Source: a bacterium
Lineage (GTDB): Bacteria > CSSED10-310 > JAJRTK01
Reading direction: 5' to 3'
Assembly (NCBI GenBank): GCA_024278345.1
Contig: JAJRTK010000226.1
Location: forward strand, 1-11,866
DNA: 11,866 nt
Below, piece by piece: positions 1-7,777 of the stretch. The first letter of the stretch is position 1. The number at the start of each line of letters is the position of its first letter. Position numbers and translations under genes: made by a program. The notes under the pieces were generated by a model that saw only the letters and a program-made list of their open reading frames with translations, did not search any database and had not been told where the DNA came from.

Positions 1-1
1 A

Positions 2-187
2 ACTATGGCACCCTCGGTGACAGAGATCGATCCTGAGTGCTCTACAGGCGAAGCCTTGGATGGGTTCGAGGGAAAACCGCTCCACTACGATGCTGCTCAA
101 GGCAAGCTCCAAGCCGCGACTGCCGAGGGTGAAGGAAAATACGCCGAAAAAGCCCGGACGATGGCCATCGAGCTGGGGTTCCCATAG
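2..187 (+). CDS. C-terminal fragment of an unidentified protein (cut by the left edge)
   Basis: This reading frame is open from the first complete codon and ends in TAG. An ATG lies at position 5, but no SD can be assessed, so the frame more likely continues from outside the window. The roughly 60 visible residues are Ala/Glu/Gly/Lys-rich and end in ELGFP. First codon positions are strongly enriched in G, which is typical of real coding sequence in GC-rich genomes, and the other frames here lack this. I recognise no family. It would be convergent with the minus-strand TMTC gene, whose stop lies 93 bp further on. No clear terminator hairpin with a T-tract is visible in 188-280. It could still be a chance ORF. 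Confidence 0.35.
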   Translation, partial: TMAPSVTEIDPECSTGEALDGFEGKPLHYDAAQGKLQAATAEGEGKYAEKARTMAIELGFP

Positions 188-280
188 AAAGCGCAAAAGG
201 CCCTTTCACCGCAGTCGAGATCAACTGCTCCCTCCTTTGTAGGGTTCCTGGCCGGTACGATGACCAAGGCCGACCTCGAT

Positions 281-1939
281 CTAGGGCTCCGATGGAAAGC
301 GGGTCGCCTCCCTTTCGCCGGGCGGGCGGGCGAAACCCTCGATACCCGAGCAGCCGCCGTACCGCTCACGGAAAAGGGGGACCAGGTCGGCGGCTACACC
401 GGCCTGCCCTTGGGTCGCCAGATTGCGCAAAAGGTCCCGGGCAAACCGGCATGGGGCGCCGGGGGCGAAAAGGACGGGTCCCTCGGCCAAACGCTTGTTG
501 AGTGGCCAAGCCCGAGCGCGGGCAACGGGATAGGGGTCGAGTGGGCGTGGAAACCGCTCCATGCCGTAACCGAGCACCATGAGCTGCCACGCCGATTCCC
601 GGCCCCTCCCAGCGTCTCGCAAAGCCAGATAGAAATGGTGCCTCCCACGCATGGACAAAGGCTCCACTTCCGCCCCACGGCTCCAGAGCGCCACCCGGCT
701 CCTCCACGGTCTCTGGCTTCGCCAGGTCTGCGCCAGGAGTAACGCCGCCAAGACCAAGACGACACCTGTGATCCACCGCCGGGAGGAGTTGACACGGACA
801 ACTCCCAAGACCAAAAAGATGGAGCTTGCCACTGACGGAGTGTAGAGCAAGCGCTCCGGAAGATCCGTGGGCATCTCCAAAAGGAGGTTGGACAAAAGGA
901 TGATGGAACCAAAAAGGAGAACCAGTAGAAAGGCCATGGGACCGCTCCGGTTCCACAAAGCCCAAAACCCGCCCACAACCCCCACAAGGAGCAACAGAAT
1001 ACCGGGAACCGCATAGGTGGCCAACGTCCATGGATCTAGATCCACCGTGGCGTAGCCATGGGCAGGAGCCAATCCCGTGGGCACGAAGAGCATGGCAACC
1101 GAACGGCCCACCAGGTACAAAGCGTAAAGAGGCCGTTCCCACCCCTGAGCCGCGTAGATGAGGTTGACGGTTCCAAGCTGTGCCCAACCACGGTGAAGAG
1201 AGAGCTGAACAGTGACGACCAAGAGCAGTACCACGAGCACCGGCACGGTTTTCCGCCAGGCCCACCACCCTGACTCGGCGCCATAAAGAAACAAAATGCC
1301 TATGCCGTAAAAAAGGGCCGACTCCTTCGCGGAACAGGCCAAGAACAAGAGAAGGGCCACCCACGCAGGATGTTCCTTGCGCAAAGCCAACAAGGCCGCC
1401 GTCATGCCCAAAAGGTTCGCCAAGAGATCGGCTTGACCGACAATCGCTCCCACGGCTTCGGAGTGAACGGCGTGAACCGAAAAAATGATCGCAGTCCAAC
1501 CGGCAAGGCTTTGCGGCGAAGGGGCGCGCCCCGAGGCTTCTCTAGCCCCGGCACCTGTTCCTGGCGGCTCGGCTTTCAGCAGGCTGCAAAACAAAGCCTT
1601 GGACAACAGAAACAAGAGCGCCGTATTCAGAAGGTGTAGAAGCAAAGTCAACAGACGAAATGGGAACGGCCGCATCCCGAAGAGCCCGACCACCGAGCGC
1701 CAAACTATGGGCGTAAGCGGCCGATAGGTCAAAAACTTTTCGCCTGTTTGTCCCCAAAAGTCCCGAACGAAAACTTCGGTCCAGGGAAGATCTTGCAGAA
1801 GGGGATTCTGCAGGATGGCCCGAGCATCATCGTAAACAAATCCCCCATCAAGGGTCATGGTCCCGACGATGACTGACAAGCCCACAGCCAAGAAAAAATA
1901 GCCCCCAAGTCCAACGAATTTTTTGGCAAAACGGCTCAT
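281..1939 (-). CDS. TMTC/DUF1736-like multi-pass membrane glycosyltransferase homologue
   Basis: This is a 552-residue polytopic membrane protein resembling the TMTC (O-mannosyltransferase) branch of the GT-C fold. In the family an Asp pair in the first periplasmic loop is expected to be catalytic, with a lipid-linked sugar as donor. Visible landmarks are FVYDDARAI (Asp37-Asp38) after the first membrane helix, YRPLTPIVW at 72-80, HAVHSEAVGAIVGQADLL at about 156-173, an AKES motif near 204-207 and PERLLYTP at 361-368. About ten hydrophobic segments lie between 11 and 404. The C-terminal ~145 residues are soluble and lack the clear TPR array of longer homologues, at most one degenerate repeat. 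I chose the start at 1939 because GGAGG lies four bases upstream. An in-frame ATG at 2059 would add 40 residues unlike a family N-terminus. The acceptor substrate is unknown. Confidence 0.8.
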   Translation of the reverse strand: MSRFAKKFVGLGGYFFLAVGLSVIVGTMTLDGGFVYDDARAILQNPLLQDLPWTEVFVRDFWGQTGEKFLTYRPLTPIVWRSVVGLFGMRPFPFRLLTLLLHLLNTALLFLLSKALFCSLLKAEPPGTGAGAREASGRAPSPQSLAGWTAIIFSVHAVHSEAVGAIVGQADLLANLLGMTAALLALRKEHPAWVALLLFLACSAKESALFYGIGILFLYGAESGWWAWRKTVPVLVVLLLVVTVQLSLHRGWAQLGTVNLIYAAQGWERPLYALYLVGRSVAMLFVPTGLAPAHGYATVDLDPWTLATYAVPGILLLLVGVVGGFWALWNRSGPMAFLLVLLFGSIILLSNLLLEMPTDLPERLLYTPSVASSIFLVLGVVRVNSSRRWITGVVLVLAALLLAQTWRSQRPWRSRVALWSRGAEVEPLSMRGRHHFYLALRDAGRGRESAWQLMVLGYGMERFPRPLDPYPVARARAWPLNKRLAEGPVLFAPGAPCRFARDLLRNLATQGQAGVAADLVPLFRERYGGCSGIEGFARPPGEREATRFPSEP

Positions 1940-2150
1940 GGGACCTCCAGTGAGGTTCTCGCCGGCTATGTACAAAACGGTGAGAGACCCACCACCGCCG
2001 CGAAACCACACTGGCCATTGCCTCCGTACGGCATCGATCAAAACCGGCCACCCTCCCACAAGAAGCGTAGCCGGTGCCGACCGAAGGGAGAGTCGGTTTC
2101 GCCGACCACCTCCCGTCTGTCTATTATTTCTAGATTTCGGGCGCCCTTGA

Positions 2151-4286
2151 TCAGTTGGTGCGCACCGTCTGCGTGGAAACCCCGTAGAGTACTCCTACCC
2201 ACTCGGGGTGATCCACAAACGGATTCCGGTTGCCCTGGTAGGTGTAAACCGCGTCGTTTCGATTTTGCTCGTAGGCATCCACGGGATCCTGCTCGTGCCA
2301 ATCAAGGAGCACTGATAACCGGCCCATGTAGGCCGGGCTGTAATTAGACGTAGAATTGTGCAGCAGCGACATGTCGTCCGTCAGCTCGAGCTGGTGCTCG
2401 GAAACCCCGGTCACCGCGTGCGTATCACCCTCGTATCGAACGTCCATGTAGAACATCGCACGGGCGATATCTCCACGGCGGCCCATCCAAACCTCGTAAA
2501 TGCCACTGGGCCCGTCCGTGTTGGTCCGCCAGCTGGAGTCACCTGGATAACCGCCACCCTGGCCACCCTGACCATTGTTGTAAACCGTGGGTTCTTCGGA
2601 GCAGCCGGAGGAACAGAGACCAAAGGGCCGACTTCCACGGGCGGAATTGTAGCCCGTGTCCGAAATGAAGAGGTGGTGAGCATCGTCGTGGGGAAGGTTG
2701 CTGTCACCCTGAGACTTGAAGCCATAGGAACGCGGCCAACTGTGCTCCCTGTTGTATGGGCCGGAACCGCCGCCAGTCTTGCCAAAGGTATCGTTGCTGT
2801 AGACACTGAGGACGCGCCCCGGATCGGAGGGGTCTTCGTCAGCCTTTTCCAGAAGGTTCCAAGTGTCCGTGGCGCTGGAGCTGTAGGGATAGTGGATGTG
2901 GTCCTTGATGGCTTCATGGAGAGTTGTCCGAAGCGCCGACGCATTGGATGCGTCCACCGCCGCATAGTAATCGACCTGGCTCACGCGGTTGACCATGGCT
3001 GGAGTGTTGATCGCTTCCCCGGGATCGACACCGGCTCCACTACCGCCAAGCCCTTCGCCGGCAAAATCGTTCCGGAACCAGTCGGACCGGGCATCGGTAT
3101 CGCGGTAGTAGGGAATGCGCGAAGCGCCTCCCGGGGCGTCGGGAAGGCCGTCGTAACCCGCGGAAAGGACTGCCGAAGAATAGGCGCGATCACCAGAGCC
3201 GCCGTCGAGAATCGCCACCGAGTCAAGGAGGCCTGACCAAGGGCTACTGTTAAAGGTTCCATTGTCGTCCGGGTCGAGGTCATCGCCGACGGCACCGGTG
3301 AAGCCATCCGCCAATAGGATTGTGAGCGATCCATCTTCCAGGGCGTTTGTCATGAATCCCGTGGACCAAAAACCCGCGATATCCGTGCTGCCCACGCTGT
3401 ACACCCCATCGACCTGGCCCGGGTTTTCCCCGCCGTCACCCTCCAATACGACGATGGAAGCGTTCCCATAACTCGTCTGCTTCTGGCCAAATATCTCAAT
3501 GAATTCGTAAGTATCGTTGCCCGTGTGATTCGCTACAAATTCGCTGATGATGGGGAAACCCGCCGCCGAGGCCGGTGGTTCCCATGCCACGTTGGGAGTT
3601 CCCGGCGTGTTGCTCGCCTCATTCTGGCCCAATGAGCCATTCATCCCCGGGAGCCCATCGCCGCTGTAATCATTCCGGACCCAGTCCGATACGCTGTCGG
3701 TATCGGTGCCGTCGGGAATTCTGGAGGCGCCGCCAGGCGTGTACTGGATGCCGTCATAACCGCGCGTCAGCACCGTCGAAGAGCCGTAGTTGAAGTCACT
3801 GGCCCCGGCGTCGGAAACTGCCACGCCATCGTAAATTTGGCCCCAGGGGGCCGAGTCCAGGACACCGTCATCATTCGTGTCGAGATCCGTGTTGATCGCA
3901 CCGGTGAAGTCTGACACCAAAAGCAATGTCGCCGAGCCGTTGTGAAGCTCATTCGTCCGGAAATCCGTGACCCACAAACCGCTGCCATCCGTGGTTCCCA
4001 CCTGATAAGCCGTGTCCAGGTTGCCCGGTCCGTCCTCGCTGTCGCCTTCAATCTGGACGACCCAAAGATTTGAGTAGTTCGTATTCGCCGTACCAAAAAC
4101 CTCGATGTACTCGTAGCTATCCGTGCCCGTGTGATTGGCCACGAACTCGTTGATCACCTGGGCCTCCGCCAAGGAAGAAGTTCCAAGGAGCAATGCCGCA
4201 ACAGCGGCAAACAAGCTCGACCAGCGGCCTCGTGGGGAGGGAGTCATGGAGGATTTCCGCTTTCGAAAGTTGACTTCAGTATGCAT
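2151..4286 (-). CDS. Secreted endonuclease I (EndA/NucM family) with two N-terminal lamin-tail-like repeats
   Basis: This 711-residue exported protein has a basic n-region and a hydrophobic core (about 24-37), with likely signal cleavage after AEA near residue 42. Two homologous modules follow (about 43-236 and 246-433), each opening with EFVANHTG-D-YE-IE-FG and carrying DxDxNDDG-like loops (134-144 and 336-346) that look calcium-binding. The C-terminal ~270 residues are a complete endonuclease I domain. They contain REHSWPRS at 513-520 (Glu514 and His515 match the metal ligand and general base of Vvn/NucM), DDAHHLF at 534-540, NSARGSRPFG at 547-556, RGDIARAMFYMDVRY at 604-618 and the family's W-x6-D-x3-QNxRN region at 663-677. 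The expected role is degradation of extracellular DNA. The modules probably anchor or orient the enzyme at the cell surface (inference). The ATG at 4286 has AGGA nine bases upstream. An internal ATG at 4247 has a weaker site. Confidence 0.92.
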   Translation of the reverse strand: MHTEVNFRKRKSSMTPSPRGRWSSLFAAVAALLLGTSSLAEAQVINEFVANHTGTDSYEYIEVFGTANTNYSNLWVVQIEGDSEDGPGNLDTAYQVGTTDGSGLWVTDFRTNELHNGSATLLLVSDFTGAINTDLDTNDDGVLDSAPWGQIYDGVAVSDAGASDFNYGSSTVLTRGYDGIQYTPGGASRIPDGTDTDSVSDWVRNDYSGDGLPGMNGSLGQNEASNTPGTPNVAWEPPASAAGFPIISEFVANHTGNDTYEFIEIFGQKQTSYGNASIVVLEGDGGENPGQVDGVYSVGSTDIAGFWSTGFMTNALEDGSLTILLADGFTGAVGDDLDPDDNGTFNSSPWSGLLDSVAILDGGSGDRAYSSAVLSAGYDGLPDAPGGASRIPYYRDTDARSDWFRNDFAGEGLGGSGAGVDPGEAINTPAMVNRVSQVDYYAAVDASNASALRTTLHEAIKDHIHYPYSSSATDTWNLLEKADEDPSDPGRVLSVYSNDTFGKTGGGSGPYNREHSWPRSYGFKSQGDSNLPHDDAHHLFISDTGYNSARGSRPFGLCSSGCSEEPTVYNNGQGGQGGGYPGDSSWRTNTDGPSGIYEVWMGRRGDIARAMFYMDVRYEGDTHAVTGVSEHQLELTDDMSLLHNSTSNYSPAYMGRLSVLLDWHEQDPVDAYEQNRNDAVYTYQGNRNPFVDHPEWVGVLYGVSTQTVRTN

Positions 4287-4535
4287 AATGGGGATTCCTG
4301 TTCTTTTCGTGGCGAGCTTTGCTCATGATACATAGAATAAACTAAGCAAGAATGAAGCACGATTCATGCCAACGTCCGAGGCCCCGTGGCCCTGAAAAAA
4401 AACTGACGACCGACAGAGAAAACTCAATCAACAACAGCTACTTACAGAGCATGTGCCAGGCTCTTTCATTTTCTCCGTGTGAGCCATTTGTTACAGTCCC
4501 GCGAAGTCTAGTTCGTCACCGACACAAGAAACCCC
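4287..4535. promoter_or_regulatory. Divergent intergenic region between the nuclease gene and the dprA-like gene
   Basis: This 249-bp segment separates two divergent genes, so it should carry promoters for both. An AT-rich island at about 4325-4365 stands out in GC-rich surroundings. Read on the minus strand it contains TTCATT about 16 bases before TATGTA, a weak -35/-10-like pair ahead of the nuclease gene. On the plus side I see only poor matches near 4466-4495. No protein-coding ORF, riboswitch-like structure or terminator is convincing. Transcription starts cannot be fixed from sequence alone. Confidence 0.3.
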
Positions 4536-5552
4536 ATGGATGACCCAACCTGTATCACCCATTGCGCCCACGAACTTGAGCTCCCCACTCACCTCTGGCT
4601 CAAGCTCGCAAGCGTTCCCTACCTCGGCGGGGCCACCCTGAGGAAACTCCTCCGCAGGTTCGGCTCCATGGCCGGCATCCTTGGTGCCAACCCGACCCAG
4701 CTCGCGGCAACGGGTCACCTTCGGAAGGGAACTCTCGAAGGACTGACGCACCTTTCGGAAAGTGGCGGGCAAGCAGAGCTCGAGGCGCTTCAGGCCCAAG
4801 GAATTAGAATCCTCCACTGGGGCAATCCAGGATATCCCAAACGCCTTTTCCGCCTTCCGGATCCACCGCCGGTCATCTTCGTCCGGGGAAGACTGCCCGG
4901 TCTAGGCCTAGTCATCGCCGTCGTGGGGCGCCGGGACCCTGGGGAAAGAGGCCTGCGGCATGCCCGAATGCTCTCAGAGGAACTGTCCCGAGCCGGTGTC
5001 CCCATCCTCAGCGGCATGGCCCTGGGAATCGATACGGCGGCACATCAAGGCGCTCTTGCTCCGCCCAATGGCCAGACAATCGCCGTGTTGGGTAGCGGTC
5101 TTGAGCGGCTCTCCCCAAAATCCAACCTTCCGTTGGCCCTCCGGATCGCCGCCAGGGGGGCTCTCCTCAGCGAGCTCCCCATGGGAGTTTGGCCAAGAGC
5201 GGCAACTTTGATGGCCCGGAATCGGATCATCGCGGCCCTCTCATCCGCCTTGGTGGTCGTGGAAGCGGGGTTAACGGGAGGAACGATGAATACGGCCAAA
5301 AGAGGCCAACGAATGGAAACGCCGGTCTTCGCCGTACCCGGCTCTCCCGGCACCGACCTCCTCTTGCGGACAGGAAAGGCCCACGTCCTCGTGCCGGAAG
5401 CCTTTCAAGCCCAGCGAATGCTAGCCATGCTCTGTAAAACTCAAAACAGCCTGGGGGCTACCGGGAACCCTGGAGACCGCGCTCGCCCTGAGCCCATGCA
5501 GGGCAAGCTATTCACCAACCATGAATCCAGGGAGTGCGATTCGCTTTCATGA
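4536..5552 (+). CDS. dprA: DprA/Smf-family DNA-processing protein, divergent and lacking the C-terminal winged helix
   Basis: This is a 338-residue protein. DprA binds incoming single-stranded DNA during natural transformation and loads RecA. An N-terminal helix-hairpin-helix-like segment (about 20-75) precedes a Rossmann-like core. Family landmarks are GNPGYPKRL at 96-104, IAVVGRR at 127-133 (usually VGSR), LSGMALGIDTAAHQGAL at 158-174, TIAVLGSGLERLSPKSN at 181-197, LLSELPMG at 210-217, ARNRIIAALS at 227-236, VVVEAGLTGGTMNTAKRG at 240-257 and VFAVPGS at 264-270. The usual (F/L)PxRNR is LMARNR here, and the SGS-TA motif is GGT-TA. The C-terminal winged-helix domain found in many homologues is replaced by ~50 residues of low-similarity tail. 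The ATG at 4536 is the only possible start after an in-frame TAG at 4509. It lacks a good SD, so translation may be weak or leaderless. The stop lies 13 bp from the convergent sensor gene. Confidence 0.85.
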   Translation: MDDPTCITHCAHELELPTHLWLKLASVPYLGGATLRKLLRRFGSMAGILGANPTQLAATGHLRKGTLEGLTHLSESGGQAELEALQAQGIRILHWGNPGYPKRLFRLPDPPPVIFVRGRLPGLGLVIAVVGRRDPGERGLRHARMLSEELSRAGVPILSGMALGIDTAAHQGALAPPNGQTIAVLGSGLERLSPKSNLPLALRIAARGALLSELPMGVWPRAATLMARNRIIAALSSALVVVEAGLTGGTMNTAKRGQRMETPVFAVPGSPGTDLLLRTGKAHVLVPEAFQAQRMLAMLCKTQNSLGATGNPGDRARPEPMQGKLFTNHESRECDSLS

Positions 5553-5565
5553 TGCGATGGACGCT

Positions 5566-6918
5566 CTACAGGGGGGAGGCCACGGGGAGATCTTCAGATC
5601 CGCCGTTTTCACGGCGTATTTCTCCTGATATCGCCCTTGGCAACGACACGACAAACCAGAAATTGGAACCGACCTCGGATTCAGTATCCAACCCGATTTG
5701 GCCATCCATGAGATGGATGAGTCTCATGGAAATCGTCATTGCCAAGACGCTATTTCCTTGCCTTGTTCGTGTTGAGTTGGGTTTTGCAGTGGCAGAACTC
5801 AAGCTGGGAAAGGACTGTATCCAGAGGCCGGGAGGGACCCCAAGAAATCGGAAGCGGATCAGACCGTGATCGGCAGCCTCCACCCTAATGACCGTCATCC
5901 CCTTGTGTCCTTGCTTCATGGCATGGCTCAAGAGATTTTGAAAAACCTGCCTGAGCCGAGAGGGATCGCCTCTGACCCACTTGGGAAGAACCTTGGAAAA
6001 CTGGAAGCGCACCGTTTGCGGCCCCGAATTCAGGCGTTGCTCCAAGAGCAGAAGCGCCCCCCGGAGCAGCTTGTCAAGCCGGAAGACCCGTCGCTCCAAT
6101 TTGAGCGTGCCAGCATCGAGCCTGGCAAGATCCAGAATGTCGTCCAACAAGCGGAGCAAACGGTGCGCCACGTTTTCGAGCAACTGCAGCGGCTGACGCA
6201 TCTCGAGACCATCTTTGGACTTGAGAAGCCTGGAGGTCAGGGCCAAAATATCGTCGGCAGGAGCCCGGAGTTGTTGGCTCACCTGGGAAAGAAGCAACTT
6301 TTTGGTTCCAATGGCCGTTGCCGCCCTCTGGCGTTCGCGTGCAGTCTCCCGGATGCCCTGCTCTATTTGGAGCTGCAAGTCGCCCACGGCAGCACCAAGT
6401 TCCCGGTGGCAACGCTCGAACCGGTTGGCCAGAGCTCCCGCCATGGAAAGGCCGAAAAGAGCCAGGCCCAAAGCGCTCCAGTTGGAGAATGGGGCAAAGA
6501 TCTGACCCCAAAAGGTATCGTGGATGACACAGATCGCCAGGAAAGCCCCCCCGAAAACGAGTTTTTTAGCCTCTTCATCCCCCTGTAAAACCCGTTTTTT
6601 CAGCTCCCACCCGACGAAGAGAAGACCTGGAAGCAACCAAAGAGGCCACCACTGGAGCAGCGCCAAGTCCAGGTCTAACCCTGTCATGAAAGCGACCGCA
6701 ACCCCCAAGAGCGGGTGGGAGATTTGATAGGACCGAAGAAGCGGGGAAACCGGCTCGTTCAGGAGAACCCAAATCGACTGGATGAGCGCCGCGGGTATGG
6801 CAAGGGCAAACAGATGCTCCGCCTTCTTGAGAGTCACGAACTCGTAGCCCAAGACGAACCGCCACTGGTGGTCAAGAAAAGGTACACCGCCGCCGTAAAC
6901 AGGAAGATTGAAAGCCAT
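5566..6918 (-). CDS. Sensor histidine kinase, membrane and kinase portion (3' half of a frame-broken gene; degenerate active site)
   Basis: This 450-codon frame holds the later membrane helices (about 33-165), a coiled-coil linker (170-208) and a histidine-kinase module (209-427). The kinase fold is recognisable: DPSRLRQVFQNLLSHA at 318-333, and MRLIHLMDGQIGLDTESEVGS at 398-418 follows the family pattern LaelMgGxIxveSexGxGS. Key residues are gone. The H-box reads SQQLRAP (214-220) where SHELRTP is expected, so the phospho-accepting His is Gln215. The N-box Asn is His332. The G1 box has no DxGxG, and the G2 box is GNSVLA instead of GTGLGL. Autophosphorylation is therefore unlikely. The ATG at 6918 lies inside the upstream frame and has no SD. 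The first ~18 codons look unlike protein of this family, so I read this as the continuation of the ORF starting at 7688, not a separate gene. Confidence 0.75.
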   Translation of the reverse strand: MAFNLPVYGGGVPFLDHQWRFVLGYEFVTLKKAEHLFALAIPAALIQSIWVLLNEPVSPLLRSYQISHPLLGVAVAFMTGLDLDLALLQWWPLWLLPGLLFVGWELKKRVLQGDEEAKKLVFGGAFLAICVIHDTFWGQIFAPFSNWSALGLALFGLSMAGALANRFERCHRELGAAVGDLQLQIEQGIRETARERQRAATAIGTKKLLLSQVSQQLRAPADDILALTSRLLKSKDGLEMRQPLQLLENVAHRLLRLLDDILDLARLDAGTLKLERRVFRLDKLLRGALLLLEQRLNSGPQTVRFQFSKVLPKWVRGDPSRLRQVFQNLLSHAMKQGHKGMTVIRVEAADHGLIRFRFLGVPPGLWIQSFPSLSSATAKPNSTRTRQGNSVLAMTISMRLIHLMDGQIGLDTESEVGSNFWFVVSLPRAISGEIRRENGGSEDLPVASPL

Positions 6919-7688
6919 GGATGAGCTTGCTCGTAAGGGCGCCTCCGATAAAGGAGAAGGTGTTGCGCCGCCATGAGCACAAGAAAGATGACCAGGCCTA
7001 TGCGAGGCAGGTCAGAAAGAGCGGCCCGGCGGCTCAAGAGCTCAATTTCCCCGAATTGAAGGGGACCCGCCACAAGGCCGCCGGAGTTTCGGCCCTCGGC
7101 TGGGGAACACCACACACGGAGCGCCAGTACTAGCTTCCCGTCCTCGCTGGCGGCGCTGCGAGGCACGGAAAACAGGCGATACCGATCAAACTCCATCACA
7201 CCGTCGGGAGGTAATCTCCCCACCGCGCCCACGAGCTCACCTCCGGTGTAAAGCTCATAGGCACTCCTCACGTCGCCGATCCAGATTCCAAGCTCCCGCT
7301 TGGAATGCTGCTTGCTCTCGTCAAAAAAGAGCGTCTTGCGGTACCACCCTTTTGTCAGGCTGGAATAACCCTGCCGCCCCCAAGCCAGCGGCGCCTGAAT
7401 CCGGGACCAGGACGAATCATCGTAACTGGGACTCGCCCACGACAGGTTGTCCCCTGGATGACATCGCCACTCTCCCTCCAGCGAAATCACCCTTTTCAAG
7501 ATCGGCGAGCGAGCTTCTTGCGCCAACACGAGAAGCGGAGCCAACACCGTGGGCATCAACACCAACCACGCCAGCTTCCAGTGATGCCCACGGCCTTCGA
7601 GGAAAGCTCCCCGCGGCAATGGACCATCGAGAGCTTGTAGAACGGGTTTGCCCCCCGGCCAGACAGTCCCGATGTCGTTCTCACTCAC
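6834..7688 (-). CDS. Sensor histidine kinase, extracytoplasmic sensor portion (5' half of the same frame-broken gene)
   Basis: This 284-codon frame starts at GTG 7688 with GGAG seven bases upstream. It has an N-terminal signal/anchor helix (about 38-57) and then an extracytoplasmic beta-sandwich resembling the galactose-binding fold of family-2 glycosidases. The landmarks are ISLEGEWRCHPGD (68-80), YDDSSWSRIQAP (89-100) and GWYRKTLFF (114-122). Such domains occur at the N-terminus of 7TMR-DISM-like sensors. Two membrane helices follow (about 226-247 and 257-272), and the frame then ends prematurely in TGA at 6834 within the expected membrane domain. Joined to the 5566-6918 frame by a one-base shift, it would give a protein of about 707 residues. 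The 36-residue tail before the anchor helix is long, so the true start could be further in, but no better SD is visible. The DUF3754 stop lies 89 bp upstream, allowing co-transcription. Confidence 0.7.
   Translation of the reverse strand: MSENDIGTVWPGGKPVLQALDGPLPRGAFLEGRGHHWKLAWLVLMPTVLAPLLVLAQEARSPILKRVISLEGEWRCHPGDNLSWASPSYDDSSWSRIQAPLAWGRQGYSSLTKGWYRKTLFFDESKQHSKRELGIWIGDVRSAYELYTGGELVGAVGRLPPDGVMEFDRYRLFSVPRSAASEDGKLVLALRVWCSPAEGRNSGGLVAGPLQFGEIELLSRRAALSDLPRIGLVIFLVLMAAQHLLLYRRRPYEQAHPWLSIFLFTAAVYLFLTTSGGSSWATSS
6877..6880 (-). other. Likely frameshift point in the sensor kinase gene (run of four T on the minus strand)
   Basis: On the minus strand the reading frame encoding AAVYLF meets a TTTT run. 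One extra T there would join it directly to the downstream frame, giving YLFLDHQWRFVLGYEF, which resembles the helix-loop-helix spacing of related sensors. The change needed is -1 (one base lost, or the ribosome slipping back one). The site is not a canonical X_XXY_YYZ slippery heptamer, although a single Phe-tRNA could re-pair from TTC to TTT. Confidence 0.6.
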
Positions 7689-7777
7689 TACGATTCTCCA
7701 CAGCCAGTTTGCCCCCTCCCCAAGTCGCTTCGCTCCGCCGCTCTTGTCCCGAACCTACGGCCAATTGCGCCTCGCCG

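Noticed and set aside
366-1499. Minus-strand 377-codon ORF inside the TMTC gene
   Set aside because: It is an alternative frame of the TMTC gene. Its product is Gly/Ser/Arg/His-rich with no domain, whereas the overlapping frame shows clear family motifs and membrane helices.
2076-2118. Possible terminator between the nuclease and TMTC genes
   Set aside because: Short GTCGG/CCGAC inverted repeats are present, but the stems are only five or six pairs and no T-tract follows in either direction.
2358-3236. Plus-strand 292-codon ORF antisense to the nuclease
   Set aside because: It is the mirror of codon bias in the nuclease gene, Val/Ala/Arg/Gly-rich with no motif, and the opposite strand has a complete conserved endonuclease domain.
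4379-4406. GGCC hairpin next to a run of eight A as a terminator
   Set aside because: The stem is four pairs, and the T-run would lie before the hairpin on the minus strand, the wrong order for a terminator of that strand. On the plus strand no gene ends here.
5866-6588. Plus-strand 240-codon ORF antisense to the kinase half
   Set aside because: It has no SD or recognisable motif. The opposite strand encodes an aligned histidine-kinase scaffold.
6877-6886. Canonical programmed -1 slippery site at the sensor-kinase break
   Set aside because: The phase does not fit X_XXY_YYZ (codons CTT TTC TTG) and I see no evident downstream pseudoknot. An indel or error is the simpler reading.
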